Positions 8,966 through 18,718 of a DNA stretch of 64,000 nt are shown piece after piece. Both the position numbers and the translations under genes were made by a program. The number at the start of each line of letters is the position of its first letter. Within the stretch, counting starts at the first letter, position 1. This DNA comes from an uncultured Pseudoxanthomonas sp. (GTDB lineage Bacteria; Pseudomonadota; Gammaproteobacteria; Xanthomonadales; Xanthomonadaceae). The notes beneath the pieces are model-generated. The model saw only the letters and a program-made list of their open reading frames with translations, had not been told where the DNA came from and searched no databases. The stretch lies in NCBI GenBank assembly GCA_946479745.1, contig CAMLGZ010000020.1:11510-75509 (forward strand), in the 5' to 3' direction.

Positions 8966-9718
8966 TTGGCCATCGTCCATTTCCCGCTCAAGTTGGTAGA
9001 ACGCCGCATGCTGGCGCCCTCCGTCGGCCATTACGTATTCGTGCGCGGCGACGGTCTGCCGCTGGATTTCATCCCCGGCCAGTTCATCCAGGTGCATTTC
9101 AGCTACGCCGACGGCACTGCCGCCAAACGCAGCTATTCGCTGGCCACCATTCACGACCACGCCCTGGGCGCGGACGAAACCGTCGAAATCGCGGTCAGCT
9201 ACGTGGCTGGCGGCGCAGCGACGGCCCTGTTCGAAGGATTGGAGGCCGGCGGCCAGATCGACGCCAGCGGTCCGTACGGCCGCTTCTGCCTGATGCCGGG
9301 CGACGCCAACAAGCGCTATCTCTTCATCGGCACCGGCACCGGCGTCACCCCTTACCGGGCCATGCTGCCGCTGGTGGAGAAGCTGATCGCCGAGCGCGGC
9401 ATCGAAGTGGTGTTGCTGTTCGGCGCGCGCACACCGGAAGAATTGCTGTACGGCGATGACTTCCGCGCCTTCGCCGACAAGCATCCGCAATTCCGCTTCG
9501 TGCCCTGCTTCTCGCGCGAACTGCCCGAGAACCCCCACCCCGACGTACGCCGCGGTTACGTGCAGCAGTTCCTGGCCGAGTTCTCGCCCAACCCGGAAAC
9601 CGACATCGCCTACCTATGCGGCAATCCCAACATGGTGGATGCGTGCTTCGAATCGTTGAAGGCCGATGGATTGCCGATTCCGCAGATCCGGCGGGAGAAA
9701 TACGTTTCGTCGAAGTGA
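8966..9718 (+). CDS. fpr: Ferredoxin--NADP reductase family flavoprotein
   Basis: 250 residues, typical of bacterial Fpr. Contains the FAD-binding motif RSYSLATI near residue 53 (R-x-Y-S), the NADP-binding GTGTGVTPYRAMLP near residue 120 and the C-terminal pyridine-nucleotide motif YLCGNPNMVDACF. Transfers electrons between NADPH and ferredoxin or flavodoxin in the cytoplasm, often as an oxidative-stress function. The start is a TTG (8966), the only initiator that gives the full N-terminal strand MAIVHFPLKLVERR. The next Met is 14 residues in and would remove part of the FAD domain. Divergently transcribed from yadG. Confidence 0.87.
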   Translation: MAIVHFPLKLVERRMLAPSVGHYVFVRGDGLPLDFIPGQFIQVHFSYADGTAAKRSYSLATIHDHALGADETVEIAVSYVAGGAATALFEGLEAGGQIDASGPYGRFCLMPGDANKRYLFIGTGTGVTPYRAMLPLVEKLIAERGIEVVLLFGARTPEELLYGDDFRAFADKHPQFRFVPCFSRELPENPHPDVRRGYVQQFLAEFSPNPETDIAYLCGNPNMVDACFESLKADGLPIPQIRREKYVSSK

Positions 9719-9723
9719 CGCGT

Positions 9724-9894
9724 TTCCTTCTCCCACCGGGAGAAGGTGGCGCGAAGCGACGGATGAGGGAATGGACTCGCAGCCCGTAGCAGACCTTTGG
9801 ATACAGGCCGTCATCACTTTCTGAACCCCGTATCGGCAAGTCATTTCCTTCCCTCATCCGCCCTCCGGGCACCTTCTCCCGGCGGGAGAAGGAA
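9724..9894. repeat. Inverted pair of CTTCTCCC/GGGAGAAGG repeats
   Basis: Left copy 9724-9770 (CCTTCTCCCACCGGGAGAAG then GGATGAGGG) and its inverted partner 9852-9894 flank about 80 bases of non-repeated sequence. It is a variant of the family found inside hrpB. It fills most of the gap between fpr and the peptidase gene. Confidence 0.85.
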
Positions 9895-9982
9895 AATCCA
9901 CTGCCCTGCCTTTGGTCACATCCGCCGCCGCTCTCCGTCGTGACAACATAGGGTCTGGAAGAGACCGCTCACCGGAGACGCC

Positions 9983-11449
9983 ATGCGTCGAATACAAATT
10001 GCCGCCGCCGCTGCCCTGCTGGCCCTCGCCTGCGCCCCTGACGCACAGGCGCGCAAGCTGGGTTCCCTGGAATTCAAGACCTGCTCGCTGAGCACGCCGT
10101 TTTCCGATGAAGCACTGCCCGCACAGTGCGCCACCTTGCAGGTACCGGAGAATCCGGCCAGCCCGGCAGGCCGCAAGATAGGCCTGAAGATCGCGTGGAT
10201 ACCCGCTGACAAAGACGATGCCGCCGAACCCGATCCGGTCTTCATGCTCGCCGGCGGGCCGGGCCAATCCGCGCTGGAAAGCTATCCGCAAACCGACAAC
10301 GCTTTCGCCGAAACCCGCAAGAAACATCACATCATCCTGGTGGACCAGCGTGGTACCGGCGGCTCCAATGCGCTGAATTGCGAGGAGCCGTTCGACGAAA
10401 CCGAGCTGCCCACGCCGCAAGCTGCGATCGACTACACCAGGCGGTGCCTGGCCTCGCTGTCCAAACGCGCCGATCCGCGCTTCTACACCACCACCGAAGC
10501 GATCCAGGACCTGGATGCGGTGCGCAGGGCGATCGGCGCGGAAAAGATCAACCTGGTCGGCATTTCCTACGGCACGCGCGTGGCCCAGCAGTACGCGGCG
10601 AAGTATCCGGCCAGCACGCGCACGATCGTGCTGGACAGTGTGGCGCCCAACGCGCTGGTGCTGGGCAACGAGTTCGCGCGCAACCTGGAAGAAGCGCTGG
10701 ATCTGCAGTTCGCGCTCTGCGCCAAGACTCCCACCTGCCTGCAGCGCATGGGCGACCCGCGCGCGAAGCTGCGCACGCTGATGGCGAAGCTGGAAACCGA
10801 CCCGCCCCTGGTGACCTACCGCGACGGCATCACCGGCGAAAGCAAGCAGGAGAAACTCACGCCCGCGCTGGTCGCCGGCCTGGTGCGCATGTACGCCTAC
10901 ATGCCGCTGGCCTCGTCGCTGCTGCCGTTGCAGTTGAACGAAGCGGCCAACGGACGCTACGACGCGCTGATGGCGCTGTCGAAGATGCTGGGCGACCAGA
11001 TGTCCGAAAGCATCACCATGGGCATGCAGCTTTCGGTGATCTGCAGCGAAGATGGCAGCGAACTGAAGGCCAACCCGGCCGACGAAGGCACCCTGCTCGG
11101 CAACGATTTCGCGAATTATCTGGCTGCGCAGTGCGCGGTCTGGCCGAAAGGCACGCGCCCTGCCGGTTTCCGCGCGCCGCTGAAGACCGCAGTGCCGGCC
11201 TTGCTGCTGTCCGGCGAGTTCGATCCGGTTACCCCGCCACGCTACGGCGAAGCGGTGGCCAAGTCGCTTCCCAACGGACGCCATCTGGTACTGCGTGGCC
11301 AGGGCCACAACGTGATCGGTATCGGCTGCATGCCCAAACTGATGGCGCAGTTCATCGACAGCGCCGATGCCAGGAAAATCGACGCCAAGTGTCTGGCCAA
11401 GCTGGCCTACACCCCGCCCTTCACCGGCTTTTACGGATGGGAACCATGA
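9983..11449 (+). CDS. Exported alpha/beta-hydrolase, S33 (tripeptidyl/proline iminopeptidase-like)
   Basis: 488 residues with a signal peptide (MRRIQIAAAAALLALACAPD then AQA near residue 23). Serine hydrolase elements: oxyanion region MLAGGPGQS, DQRGTGGSN, nucleophile elbow GISYGTR, acid GEFDPVTPP and catalytic His in GQGHNV. The layout, with GGPGQS and the late C-terminal TAP-like domain, is that of the SlpD/TAP group of S33 peptidases, which remove short peptides from N-termini in the periplasm or outside. Its TGA overlaps the ATG of the next ABC ATPase gene (ATGA, 11446-11449), so peptidase and transporter are probably translated together. Possible Cys disulfides are present. Confidence 0.85.
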   Translation: MRRIQIAAAAALLALACAPDAQARKLGSLEFKTCSLSTPFSDEALPAQCATLQVPENPASPAGRKIGLKIAWIPADKDDAAEPDPVFMLAGGPGQSALESYPQTDNAFAETRKKHHIILVDQRGTGGSNALNCEEPFDETELPTPQAAIDYTRRCLASLSKRADPRFYTTTEAIQDLDAVRRAIGAEKINLVGISYGTRVAQQYAAKYPASTRTIVLDSVAPNALVLGNEFARNLEEALDLQFALCAKTPTCLQRMGDPRAKLRTLMAKLETDPPLVTYRDGITGESKQEKLTPALVAGLVRMYAYMPLASSLLPLQLNEAANGRYDALMALSKMLGDQMSESITMGMQLSVICSEDGSELKANPADEGTLLGNDFANYLAAQCAVWPKGTRPAGFRAPLKTAVPALLLSGEFDPVTPPRYGEAVAKSLPNGRHLVLRGQGHNVIGIGCMPKLMAQFIDSADARKIDAKCLAKLAYTPPFTGFYGWEP

Positions 11450-12192
11450 TCGAAGTACAGGCGCTGCATAAGTCCTTCACCACCGCCAAGACGGTGGTCA
11501 AAGCCGTCGATGGCGTGAGCTTCGAAGCGCGCGACGGCGAGATCACCGGTTTGCTAGGCCCCAACGGCGCCGGCAAGACCACCACCTTGCGCATGCTGTA
11601 CACGCTGATGAAGCCCGACAGCGGACGCGTGCTGGTGGATGGCCACGACACGGCCGCCGAAGCCGAAGCGGTAAGGCGCGCGCTGGGCGTGCTGCCGGAT
11701 GCGCGCGGCGTGTACAAGCGCCTGACCGCCCGCGAGAACATCGCCTATTTCGGCGAACTGCACGGCCTGGATGCGGCCACCATCGCCACCCGCACCGACA
11801 ATCTGGTGCGGGCGCTGAACATGCAGGACTTCATCGATCGCCGCACCGAAGGTTTTTCGCAAGGCCAGCGCACCAAGACCGCGATCGCGCGCGCGCTGGT
11901 CCACGACCCCGGCAACGTGATCCTAGACGAACCCACCAACGGTCTGGACGTGATGACCACCCGCGGCCTGCGCGAATTCCTCAAGCAGCTACGCGCGGAG
12001 GGGCGTTGCGTGGTCTTCTCCAGCCACATCATGCAAGAGGTCGCTGCCCTGTGCGACCGCATCGTGATCATCGCGCGCGGCCAGGTAGTGGCCTCGGGCA
12101 CCGCCGACGAACTGCGCGCGCATACCGGTGAAGAGAACCTGGAAGACGCGTTCGTGAAAGCCATCGGCTCGGATGAGAGACTGCACGCATGA
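11446..12192 (+). CDS. ABC transporter ATP-binding protein, NatA-like
   Basis: 248 residues from ATG 11446 (MIEVQALHKSF). Walker A GPNGAGKTT, a degenerate signature FSQGQRTKTAIA in place of LSGGQ, Walker B NVILDEPTNGLD, and H-loop FSSHIMQEV. The FSQGQ signature and the partner type match the NatA branch of ABC-2 exporters. It is sandwiched by ATGA overlaps on both sides (with the peptidase and with the permease), a strong sign of one operon with fixed stoichiometry. NatAB in Bacillus exports Na+, but substrate cannot be inferred here. Confidence 0.9.
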   Translation: MIEVQALHKSFTTAKTVVKAVDGVSFEARDGEITGLLGPNGAGKTTTLRMLYTLMKPDSGRVLVDGHDTAAEAEAVRRALGVLPDARGVYKRLTARENIAYFGELHGLDAATIATRTDNLVRALNMQDFIDRRTEGFSQGQRTKTAIARALVHDPGNVILDEPTNGLDVMTTRGLREFLKQLRAEGRCVVFSSHIMQEVAALCDRIVIIARGQVVASGTADELRAHTGEENLEDAFVKAIGSDERLHA

Positions 12193-13370
12193 AATCGCTC
12201 CGCGCCTTGATGACGGTGATGCGCAAGGAATTGCGCGACCTCTTCCGCGACCGCCGCACTTTGCTGCTCGCCCTGGGGCTCAGCCCGTTGCTCACTCCCC
12301 TGCTGATCATCGGCCTGGGCACGCTGGGCGAAAGCCGAGCCCGCAGCCAGATCGAGAAACCTCTGGAGTTGCCCGTGGTCGGACGCGAACACGCGCCCAA
12401 CCTGATCGCCTGGCTGGAAGGCCAGAACGTGACGATCAAGGCGCCGCCGAAGGACATCAACGCGGCCATCGCCAACCAGGAAGAAGACGTGATCCTGCGG
12501 ATCGGTCCCGAGTTTCCGGAGCAATGGCGGAAAAGCCTGCCCGCGCCACTGGAGATCATCCAGGACAGCACTCGCCAGGATGCGGAAATCCCCGTGAGGC
12601 GCCTGCAGGGTTTGTTGTCCGCCTACGGCGGGCAGGCCGGCTCATTGCGCCTGCTCGCACGCGGCGTCAGCCCCGGCGCGGCCAGCGCGATCCAGGTGCG
12701 AAAAACCGACCTGGCCACGCCCGAAGCGCAACGTGGGCGCGTGCTGTCCTTCATCCTTCCCTATTTCCTGATCATCAGCGCCTTTCTGGGCGGGGTGTCC
12801 CTGATCCTGGATGCGACCGCCGGCGAACGCGAACGCCAATCGCTGGAACCCTTGCTGGCCACGCCCGCGCCACGCGGCGCCATCGTCAGCGGCAAGATCG
12901 CGGCGGCGTGCGTGATCGCCCTGATCTCGCTATTGCTCACCCTGCTCGCGTTCAAGTTGGGGGCGCTGCTGTCGCCTTCTGTCGGCCGGCAGATGGAAGT
13001 CAGCTTCGCGGCCATCGGCAAGCTGTTGCTGATCCTGATGCCGATGGTATTCATCGGCACCACCCTGCTGACCTATCTGGCCGCTGCGGCCAAGAGCATG
13101 AAGGAAGCGCAGAGCCACATGACCTGGCTGATGCTGTTGCCGATGCTTCCGACCATCGTGCTGATGGTGAACCCGGTGAAGACCCAGCTCTGGCAGTTCG
13201 CCGTGCCGTTCCTGGCGCAGAACCAGTTGATCCTGAAAGTGGTACGCGGCGAAATCATCACCATGCAGCAATGGGCGGTCTACCTGGCGACGGGTTTCGG
13301 GTTGGCGGCGATTCTATGGTTCGCGGCGACGCGTCGCTATCGGCAGGAGCGGCTGGCCATTTCGGGTTAG
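12189..13370 (+). CDS. ABC-2 type permease, NatB-like
   Basis: 393 residues. N-terminal cytoplasmic MRKELRDLFRDRRTLLLAL leads into a first membrane helix (LLALGLSPLLTPLLIIGLG). A large extracytoplasmic domain follows (about residues 50-190). A bundle of membrane helices then runs from VLSFILPYFLIISAFLGGV to the end. The motif DATAGERERQSLEPLLATP is characteristic of NatB/ABC-2 permeases (ERE..TLEPLL). ATGA overlap with the ATPase gene. The operon ends at the repeat region 13439-13642; no strong terminator was seen. Confidence 0.9.
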   Translation: MKSLRALMTVMRKELRDLFRDRRTLLLALGLSPLLTPLLIIGLGTLGESRARSQIEKPLELPVVGREHAPNLIAWLEGQNVTIKAPPKDINAAIANQEEDVILRIGPEFPEQWRKSLPAPLEIIQDSTRQDAEIPVRRLQGLLSAYGGQAGSLRLLARGVSPGAASAIQVRKTDLATPEAQRGRVLSFILPYFLIISAFLGGVSLILDATAGERERQSLEPLLATPAPRGAIVSGKIAAACVIALISLLLTLLAFKLGALLSPSVGRQMEVSFAAIGKLLLILMPMVFIGTTLLTYLAAAAKSMKEAQSHMTWLMLLPMLPTIVLMVNPVKTQLWQFAVPFLAQNQLILKVVRGEIITMQQWAVYLATGFGLAAILWFAATRRYRQERLAISG

Positions 13371-13438
13371 TTCCAGTTCGACCAACCAAGAGACTGCGAG
13401 CGGCCGATAAAACCAGCGGGCCAAAAGAAAAATCAGTC

Positions 13439-13642
13439 GTCATCCCGGCGAATGCCGGGACCCAACTTTGGGTTGATGCAATGTCGGAACGCGCGCTATG
13501 AGAAGTTGGCCGACGTGCGTTATTCATGCGTAATGACAGCGCACGCATCGCACTTAAACGCGCCCTCAGGCCATTTCAATTTCCACTGCTGACCGATTAA
13601 CTCAAGCGCTGTGAGTTGGGTCCCGGCATTCGCCGGGATGAC
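13439..13642. repeat. Inverted pair of GTCATCCCGGCGAA repeats
   Basis: GTCATCCCGGCGAATGCCGG at 13439-13464 is matched in inverse at 13615-13642 across about 150 bases without a recognisable gene. The 13371-13809 gap otherwise holds only the TonB-domain gene terminator. The same family forms a tighter palindrome at 47937-48009 and a single arm at 39657-39684. Confidence 0.8.
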
Positions 13643-13756
13643 GCTCTTTTATTTTTCTCTGTTCGTTTTTTCTTTTCGCTTACAACTACAACCCGCTTCC
13701 GTCGTCGCGCCTCTTACGCCGCCTTGCGCCCTGCCTTTCATCGTCCCTGCTCAAAC

Positions 13757-13786
13757 AAAAAGGGCCGGCTTGCGCCGGCCCTTTCA
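13757..13786 (-). terminator. Rho-independent terminator of the TonB-domain lipoprotein gene
   Basis: GGGCCGGC-TTGC-GCCGGCCC stem with AAAAA on the plus strand, which reads as a U-tract on the minus strand, just after the stop at 13810. Confidence 0.85.
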
Positions 13787-13809
13787 TCAACCAATCCCTG
13801 CGTCGAGCC

Positions 13810-14808
13810 TCAGCCCGGATTGAACGCAAGCGTCCGGCGCGTGGTGGTCGGCGCGTCGATAGGCTCGAACTTCCAGCGGCGCACGGCGTTCAAGGCTTCG
13901 CGATCGAAGACGCGCGGCGGAGTGGCGCGCACCACGCGTGCATTGGTCACCGAACCGTCGGTGCCGATGGTGATCTCCACCAGCACCTCACCGGCGGTGC
14001 CGGCGCGCAACGCTTCGGGCGGATACCGCGGCGAGGGCGAACTGACCACCTTCAGAGCCGAGCTGGCGGCCGGCCGGGCGGCGGCGGGCGCAGCGGCGGC
14101 GGCTGGTGCGGTGGTGCGGGCGGCCGCTTCGCGCTGGGCGGCTTCACGCTGGGCGGCGGCAACACGCTCGGCTTCCGCCGCACGTGCCGCTTCCTGCTGT
14201 TGCTGCGTCGCCAGGGCCGCGGCGGCGGCGCGCTGTTGTTCGGCCTGTTGCGCCAGACGTTGATCCTCCAGCGCCTTGGTTTCCGCAGCGGTGACTTCCT
14301 TGGTTTTCTCGGTTTCGGCACGCGCCGCGACCGCCAGCTGCGCATTGGCGATGGTCTGCTTCAGACGCGGCAACGCCGGGGCCTTGGGATCGGCTTTCTC
14401 GAGCAGCGCCGAAAGACGCTGCGCCTCGACGAAATCTTCGCGGCCGATGCTTTGTTCGGTAGCGATCAACGTATAGGGCATCAGATCGGTCAGTGCACTG
14501 GCCACTGCCGGGTCGCTGGGCAGTTTGTCGCGCAGGGCCAGGTAGTACTCCATGGCGTTGTCGCCGCCCGGGGCATAGATACGGTTCTCGCCCAGCGCCT
14601 TGGTGGCCGCTTCGCGCAGTTGTTCGGCGCTCATCGCCTGGACCTGCGCCGAAACGGCCGGGGCCGGCGGCGCAGCGGCGGGCGCGGCAGCCGGTGTGGT
14701 GGTGGCCGCTTCAGTGCCGGCTTGCTCGTCCTTGGAACAGGCGGCAAGGGCGACCATCAGCGACAGTGCGACCCAACGCGACCTCTTTGAAATCGTGGCA
14801 ACAGACAT
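13810..14808 (-). CDS. Lipoprotein with coiled coil and TonB C-terminal domain
   Basis: 332 residues from ATG 14808 (GGGAG seven bases upstream). Lipobox LAAC in VALSLMVALAACSKDE marks a lipid-anchored protein. After an Ala/Pro linker, residues about 60-180 are helical and TPR-like. About 180-240 is an Ala/Gln/Glu-rich coiled coil (EDQRLAQQAEQQRAAAAALA). The last 80 residues are a TonB C-terminal domain (YPPEALRAGTAGEVLVEITI, then ARVVRATPPRVFDREALNAV). Classical TonB is fixed in the inner membrane by an N-terminal helix. Here the anchor is a lipid, so the protein may link the outer membrane or peptidoglycan rather than transmit proton motive force. True role unknown. Confidence 0.78.
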   Translation of the reverse strand: MSVATISKRSRWVALSLMVALAACSKDEQAGTEAATTTPAAAPAAAPPAPAVSAQVQAMSAEQLREAATKALGENRIYAPGGDNAMEYYLALRDKLPSDPAVASALTDLMPYTLIATEQSIGREDFVEAQRLSALLEKADPKAPALPRLKQTIANAQLAVAARAETEKTKEVTAAETKALEDQRLAQQAEQQRAAAAALATQQQQEAARAAEAERVAAAQREAAQREAAARTTAPAAAAAPAAARPAASSALKVVSSPSPRYPPEALRAGTAGEVLVEITIGTDGSVTNARVVRATPPRVFDREALNAVRRWKFEPIDAPTTTRRTLAFNPG

Positions 14809-14888
14809 TCGTTTACTCCCCAAGACAAACAATTGAAAAAACCCTTACCAGCCAAGCATGAAGCATGCCATCGCATTCGTCGGCTGGC

Positions 14889-16232
14889 TTACTTGCCGAT
14901 GCAGAAAGCGGAAAAAATGCGGCCCAGCATGTCATCCGGCGAAATCCTCCCCGTGATTTCGCCCAAGGCTTCGTGAGCCAGCCTTAATTCTTCGGCGGCA
15001 AGCTCCAGTGTTTCGTGATCCAGTTCACGCTTTGCCGTATCCGCATGTTGCTGCGCCCTGCGCAGAGCATCGACATGGCGGGCGCGGGCGGAAAACTCCC
15101 CCGCACCGGCTGCCTGGGCATTTCCCATGGCGAGCGAGCGCAGACGGGCATGCAACCCTTCCAGGCCCTGCCCGTCCAGGGCCGAGACATGCACCGTGGT
15201 GTCGTTGTCGGTGGGCGGCGATGCCAGCAGGTCGCTTTTGTTGTGGATCAGCAGGCGCAGGGGCACTGTGGCGAGCACCTCCTCCACCGCCGCCAGCCCG
15301 GCGGCGGGGTCGCGCGCATCCAGCACCACCAAGGCAAGGTCGGCGGTTTCCATTTCGGCGCGGGCGCGGCGCATGCCCTCCCGTTCGATGGCGTCGCCTC
15401 CTTCGCGCAGGCCGGCGGTGTCCACCAGCGTCAGTTCCAGACCATCCAGGCGCATGGTTTCGCGCAGGACATCGCGGGTGGTGCCGGGAATGTCGGTGAC
15501 GATGGCGCGGTCGCCGCCGGCCAGCGCATTAAGCAATGAGCTCTTGCCGGCATTGGGCGGCCCCACGATCACCGCATGCAGGCCGTCGCGCAGCTTGCGG
15601 CCGCGTTCGGCGTCGGCCAGCAAGCGCGACAGGTCGGCCTGGGTGGCCACAAGTTTTTCGCGTACCGCCTGGCCGCCGAGCGTGTCGATGGATTCGTCGG
15701 CGAAATCGATGGCCGCTTCCACATGCACGCGCAGGGCCGAGAAGCTGTCGGCGATGGCCTCCACGCGTTGCGAGAACACGCCTTCCAAAGCGCGCCGCGC
15801 CGCGCGCGCCGCGCGCGTGTCGGAAGCGGCGATCAGGTCGGCGATGGCCTCGGCCTGGGCTAGGTCCAGCCGGTCGTTGAGGAAAGCGCGCTCGCTGAAT
15901 TCGCCCGGCCGCGCATGCCGCGCGCCCAGCGCACAAGCGCGCATCACCAGTTGCTGCAGCACCACCGGACTGCCGTGGGCCTGCAACTCGACCACGTCTT
16001 CGCCGGTGAAGCTGTTGGGCGCGGGGAAAGACAGCGCCAGACCGTCGTCGATGATCTCGCCGTCGTGTTCGGAAAATCGCACGTGATGTGCGTGGCGCGG
16101 GCGCAGTTTGCGTCCGCATATGTTTTCGGCGATCGCGCGCGCGCGCGGACCCGACAAGCGCACGATGCCGACGCCGCCTGCTCCCGGCGCAGTGGCGACG
16201 GCGGCGATGGTGTCGCTATTGGCGTTGTTCAT
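14889..16232 (-). CDS. mnmE: tRNA uridine-5-carboxymethylaminomethyl GTPase MnmE
   Basis: 447 residues from ATG 16232 ([20 protein letters not shown]), chosen because it aligns with the family N-terminus; earlier in-frame starts would add 14 atypical residues. N-terminal folate-binding domain ([10 protein letters not shown]), helical domain, then an inserted Ras-like GTPase: G1 GPPNAGKSS near residue 220, G2 TTRD, G3 DTAGLRE and G4 NKSD. The C-terminus CIGK carries the conserved Cys. With MnmG (not in the window) it modifies the wobble uridine of several tRNAs. Placement next to yidC-rnpA-rpmH is the classic origin-proximal order. Confidence 0.96.
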   Translation of the reverse strand: MNNANSDTIAAVATAPGAGGVGIVRLSGPRARAIAENICGRKLRPRHAHHVRFSEHDGEIIDDGLALSFPAPNSFTGEDVVELQAHGSPVVLQQLVMRACALGARHARPGEFSERAFLNDRLDLAQAEAIADLIAASDTRAARAARRALEGVFSQRVEAIADSFSALRVHVEAAIDFADESIDTLGGQAVREKLVATQADLSRLLADAERGRKLRDGLHAVIVGPPNAGKSSLLNALAGGDRAIVTDIPGTTRDVLRETMRLDGLELTLVDTAGLREGGDAIEREGMRRARAEMETADLALVVLDARDPAAGLAAVEEVLATVPLRLLIHNKSDLLASPPTDNDTTVHVSALDGQGLEGLHARLRSLAMGNAQAAGAGEFSARARHVDALRRAQQHADTAKRELDHETLELAAEELRLAHEALGEITGRISPDDMLGRIFSAFCIGK

Positions 16233-16343
16233 GGGTTGCATATTCCATGGGCAGCAGTCTTGCATATTCTCCAATCAATCCCGATCAACCCACCCGTTCG
16301 TGGCGAACTTATCGAGATGCCCGTTCGTGGAGCGGGGATTCTC

Positions 16344-16372
16344 AAAAAAGAAACCCGCCTTCCGGCGGGTTT
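16344..16372 (-). terminator. Rho-independent terminator after yidC
   Basis: AAACCCGCC-TTCC-GGCGGGTTT stem followed on the minus strand by CTTTTTTG. It ends yidC transcription before mnmE. Confidence 0.88.
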
Positions 16373-16397
16373 CCCGTGTTGTCGCCGATGCGGTCGC

Positions 16398-18137
16398 TTA
16401 CTTGCTGATCGACTTGCCCTTGGTTTCAGGCGCCGCCGGCGGCTTGCTGTGTTTCTTGCCGACCCACCATTGCTGCAACAGGCCCAGGCTGCCGTTGGTC
16501 ACCCAGTACAGCACCAGACCCGATGGGAAGAAAGCCATCGTCACGCCGAACACCAGCGGCATGAACTGCATCATCTTCTGCTGCATCGGATCCATGCCGA
16601 CAGCCGGCGTCATCTTCTGCGTAGTCCACATCACCAGCATGTTGAGCGCCGGCAGGATGAAATACGGATCGCGCGCGGTCAGGTCGTGGATCCACAGGAA
16701 CCACGGCGCCTGCCGCAGTTCGACCGATTCGTTGAGCACCCAGTACAACGCCAGGAAGATCGGCATGGTCACCAGGATCGGCAGACAGCCGCCCATCGGA
16801 TTGACCTTCTCCTTCTTGTACAGCTCCATCATCGCCGCTTGCTGCTTGGCGCGGTCGTCGCCGTAACGTTCGCGCAGCTGCGCCACGCGCGGTGCGAGCG
16901 CGCGCATCTTGTTGGCGCTCTCGTACTGCTTGTTGGCCAGCGGATACAGTGCCAGTTTCACCAGCACTACCAGGCCGATGATCGACCAGCCCCAGTTGCC
17001 GAACAGCGAATGCAGGTGGCTGAGGATCCAGAACAGACCCTGGCCGATGATGGCAAAGATCGAGAATTGACTGTAATCGACCGCGCGGTCCAGACCGGGC
17101 ACGCCTTGCGCCTTCATCTGCTGGATCAGCTTGGGACCCACGTACAGGCGCGCCTCGGTCGCCACACGCTGGCCGGGCGCGACATTGAAGCCCGGGCCCA
17201 GTTCGCGGATCAGCGCCCGGCCGGAAATCTGATCGGTCTGCAGTTTGACTTCAGCCTTCTGATCCGGAATCCAGGCGCTGAAAAAATGATGCTGCAGCAT
17301 CGCGATCCAGCTGCCCGTCGCATCCTGATTGAGCTTGCCGTCGTCCATGTACTTGGCGAACTTCAGGCGCTCGTACTGCTTCTGCACGCTGTACCAGGTC
17401 GCGCCGCTGAAGCTGAAGGATTCCGGATTGGTCATGCCGGTCTTGATTACCGGCGGCTGGCGTTCGAGCTGGCGATAGATCGTGCCCTCCCAGTGCGCAC
17501 TGCCGTTGTTGACCACTTCATCGCGCACATCCACCGCGTAGTTGTCGCGTTTGAGCGTGTAGGTGCGGCGGATGACGACACCCGACGGGCCGTTCCATAC
17601 GAAGGGCACCGATACCGACGCCGCGCCGGGCGCCAGAGTCACCACGCCCGCGCCATTTTCCGGAACGAAACCGCTCAGGTGGTTCGGCGCCGGATTCTTG
17701 GCGCTGGTCCAACCGCTCTGCGCGGTGTAGTAATGCGCCGGGTCCTGGGTGAACAACACCACCGGCGGGCTGCCGGCGGCCTTGGTTTGCGGATACTTCA
17801 GCAGCACCGCTTCCAGTACGTTGCCGCCGTCGATGGTCAGGCGCAGCAGGTCGCTGCTGATCACCACGTTCTGCCGGGTGGGAGCCGCCGAAGCATTGGC
17901 GTTGTTGGCGGCCGCGCCGACCGCAGGCGCTACAGGCACGCCTGCATTCGTTGCGGTTGCCGCCGCCTGAGGTACCGACGGAGCGGAGGGCACCGAACCG
18001 ACGTTTGCGGGCTGCGGCTGGCTGGTAGCGGTCGGCAGGTCGGCCGGCTTGGGCGCATTGAACTTGCCCCACTCCATCCACAACAGGGTCGCCACCATCA
18101 GCCAGGCGAAAAACAGGAAGACACGGGTCTGGTTCAT
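16398..18137 (-). CDS. yidC: Membrane protein insertase YidC
   Basis: 579 residues from ATG 18137 ([19 protein letters not shown]), matching the proteobacterial YidC N-terminal helix. A low-complexity Ala/Pro linker and a large periplasmic beta domain follow (about residues 75-350). The conserved C-terminal five-helix insertase domain includes [19 protein letters not shown], the cytoplasmic coiled hairpin ([18 protein letters not shown]) and [20 protein letters not shown]. Inserts and folds inner-membrane proteins alone or with SecYEG. It begins 13 bases after the rnpA stop, so there is no room between them for the small yidD gene that many bacteria have here. Confidence 0.97.
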   Translation of the reverse strand: MNQTRVFLFFAWLMVATLLWMEWGKFNAPKPADLPTATSQPQPANVGSVPSAPSVPQAAATATNAGVPVAPAVGAAANNANASAAPTRQNVVISSDLLRLTIDGGNVLEAVLLKYPQTKAAGSPPVVLFTQDPAHYYTAQSGWTSAKNPAPNHLSGFVPENGAGVVTLAPGAASVSVPFVWNGPSGVVIRRTYTLKRDNYAVDVRDEVVNNGSAHWEGTIYRQLERQPPVIKTGMTNPESFSFSGATWYSVQKQYERLKFAKYMDDGKLNQDATGSWIAMLQHHFFSAWIPDQKAEVKLQTDQISGRALIRELGPGFNVAPGQRVATEARLYVGPKLIQQMKAQGVPGLDRAVDYSQFSIFAIIGQGLFWILSHLHSLFGNWGWSIIGLVVLVKLALYPLANKQYESANKMRALAPRVAQLRERYGDDRAKQQAAMMELYKKEKVNPMGGCLPILVTMPIFLALYWVLNESVELRQAPWFLWIHDLTARDPYFILPALNMLVMWTTQKMTPAVGMDPMQQKMMQFMPLVFGVTMAFFPSGLVLYWVTNGSLGLLQQWWVGKKHSKPPAAPETKGKSISK

Positions 18138-18150
18138 CAGGCAGGCATTC

Positions 18151-18585
18151 TCAACCGGCGGAAACATCCGGTTTGGGCGTGTTGCGGGAAAGGGAAGGTA
18201 GAGGTTTCTTGACCGGCGGCATTGTGCCGGGCGCGGCCGACGCGGGCAATGCGCCGGCACGTATCAATGTGCGCAGGAAGGTCTCGCGCAACTGGGCGTT
18301 GTCGGCTTTGCGCGCAGCCACGCGGGCGACCAGCACGTACTCGCCGCCGGGCAGTTGCGCGCGCAGCTTGCGGAACTGATCGCGGAATACGCGCTTGATG
18401 CGGTTGCGGCCCACCGCGTTGGGGTCGACCTTGCGCGAGACCGCCAGGCCCAGCTTCGCCGGCGAATCGGCGGCCAGCCAATGCAGGCTCAGGATCGGAT
18501 CGGAAGTACGGCGGGCCTGCTCGAATACGCGCGCGTATTCGGCGCCCGTGCGCACCCGCGCAGAGGGCGGGAACGATGCGTTCAT
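18151..18585 (-). CDS. rnpA: Ribonuclease P protein component
   Basis: 144 residues from ATG 18585 ([20 protein letters not shown]). The family signature [13 protein letters not shown] is intact near residue 60, along with LGLAVSRKV and the conserved VARVAARKA region. Binds the RNase P RNA and assists 5' maturation of pre-tRNA. The tail after about residue 115 ([17 protein letters not shown]) is a Pro/Lys-rich extension. It follows rpmH and precedes yidC in the standard cluster. A hairpin at 18639-18671 separates it from rpmH. Confidence 0.93.
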   Translation of the reverse strand: MNASFPPSARVRTGAEYARVFEQARRTSDPILSLHWLAADSPAKLGLAVSRKVDPNAVGRNRIKRVFRDQFRKLRAQLPGGEYVLVARVAARKADNAQLRETFLRTLIRAGALPASAAPGTMPPVKKPLPSLSRNTPKPDVSAG

Positions 18586-18638
18586 AAAGTCGTGCTCATG
18601 CGCGCACGAATACGCGGACATGAAGACATGCGGGCATG

Positions 18639-18671
18639 AAAAAGTCCGCACAAGGACTGCGCGGACTTTTT
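18639..18671 (-). terminator. Hairpin between rpmH and rnpA, likely attenuator or terminator
   Basis: AAAAAGTCCGC (18639-18649) and GCGGACTTTTT (18661-18671) form an 11-bp stem with a U-tract on the minus strand. It lies after rpmH and before rnpA, which would lower rnpA transcription relative to the ribosomal protein gene. Confidence 0.8.
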
Positions 18672-18718
18672 GCGGAAGACAGACATCGATGGACTCGGCC
18701 GCAAACGCGGCAGGGCCA

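Noticed and set aside
15915..18212. 765-codon plus-strand open frame opposite yidC
   Set aside because: His/Arg/Gln-rich shadow translation; yidC is unmistakable on the other strand.
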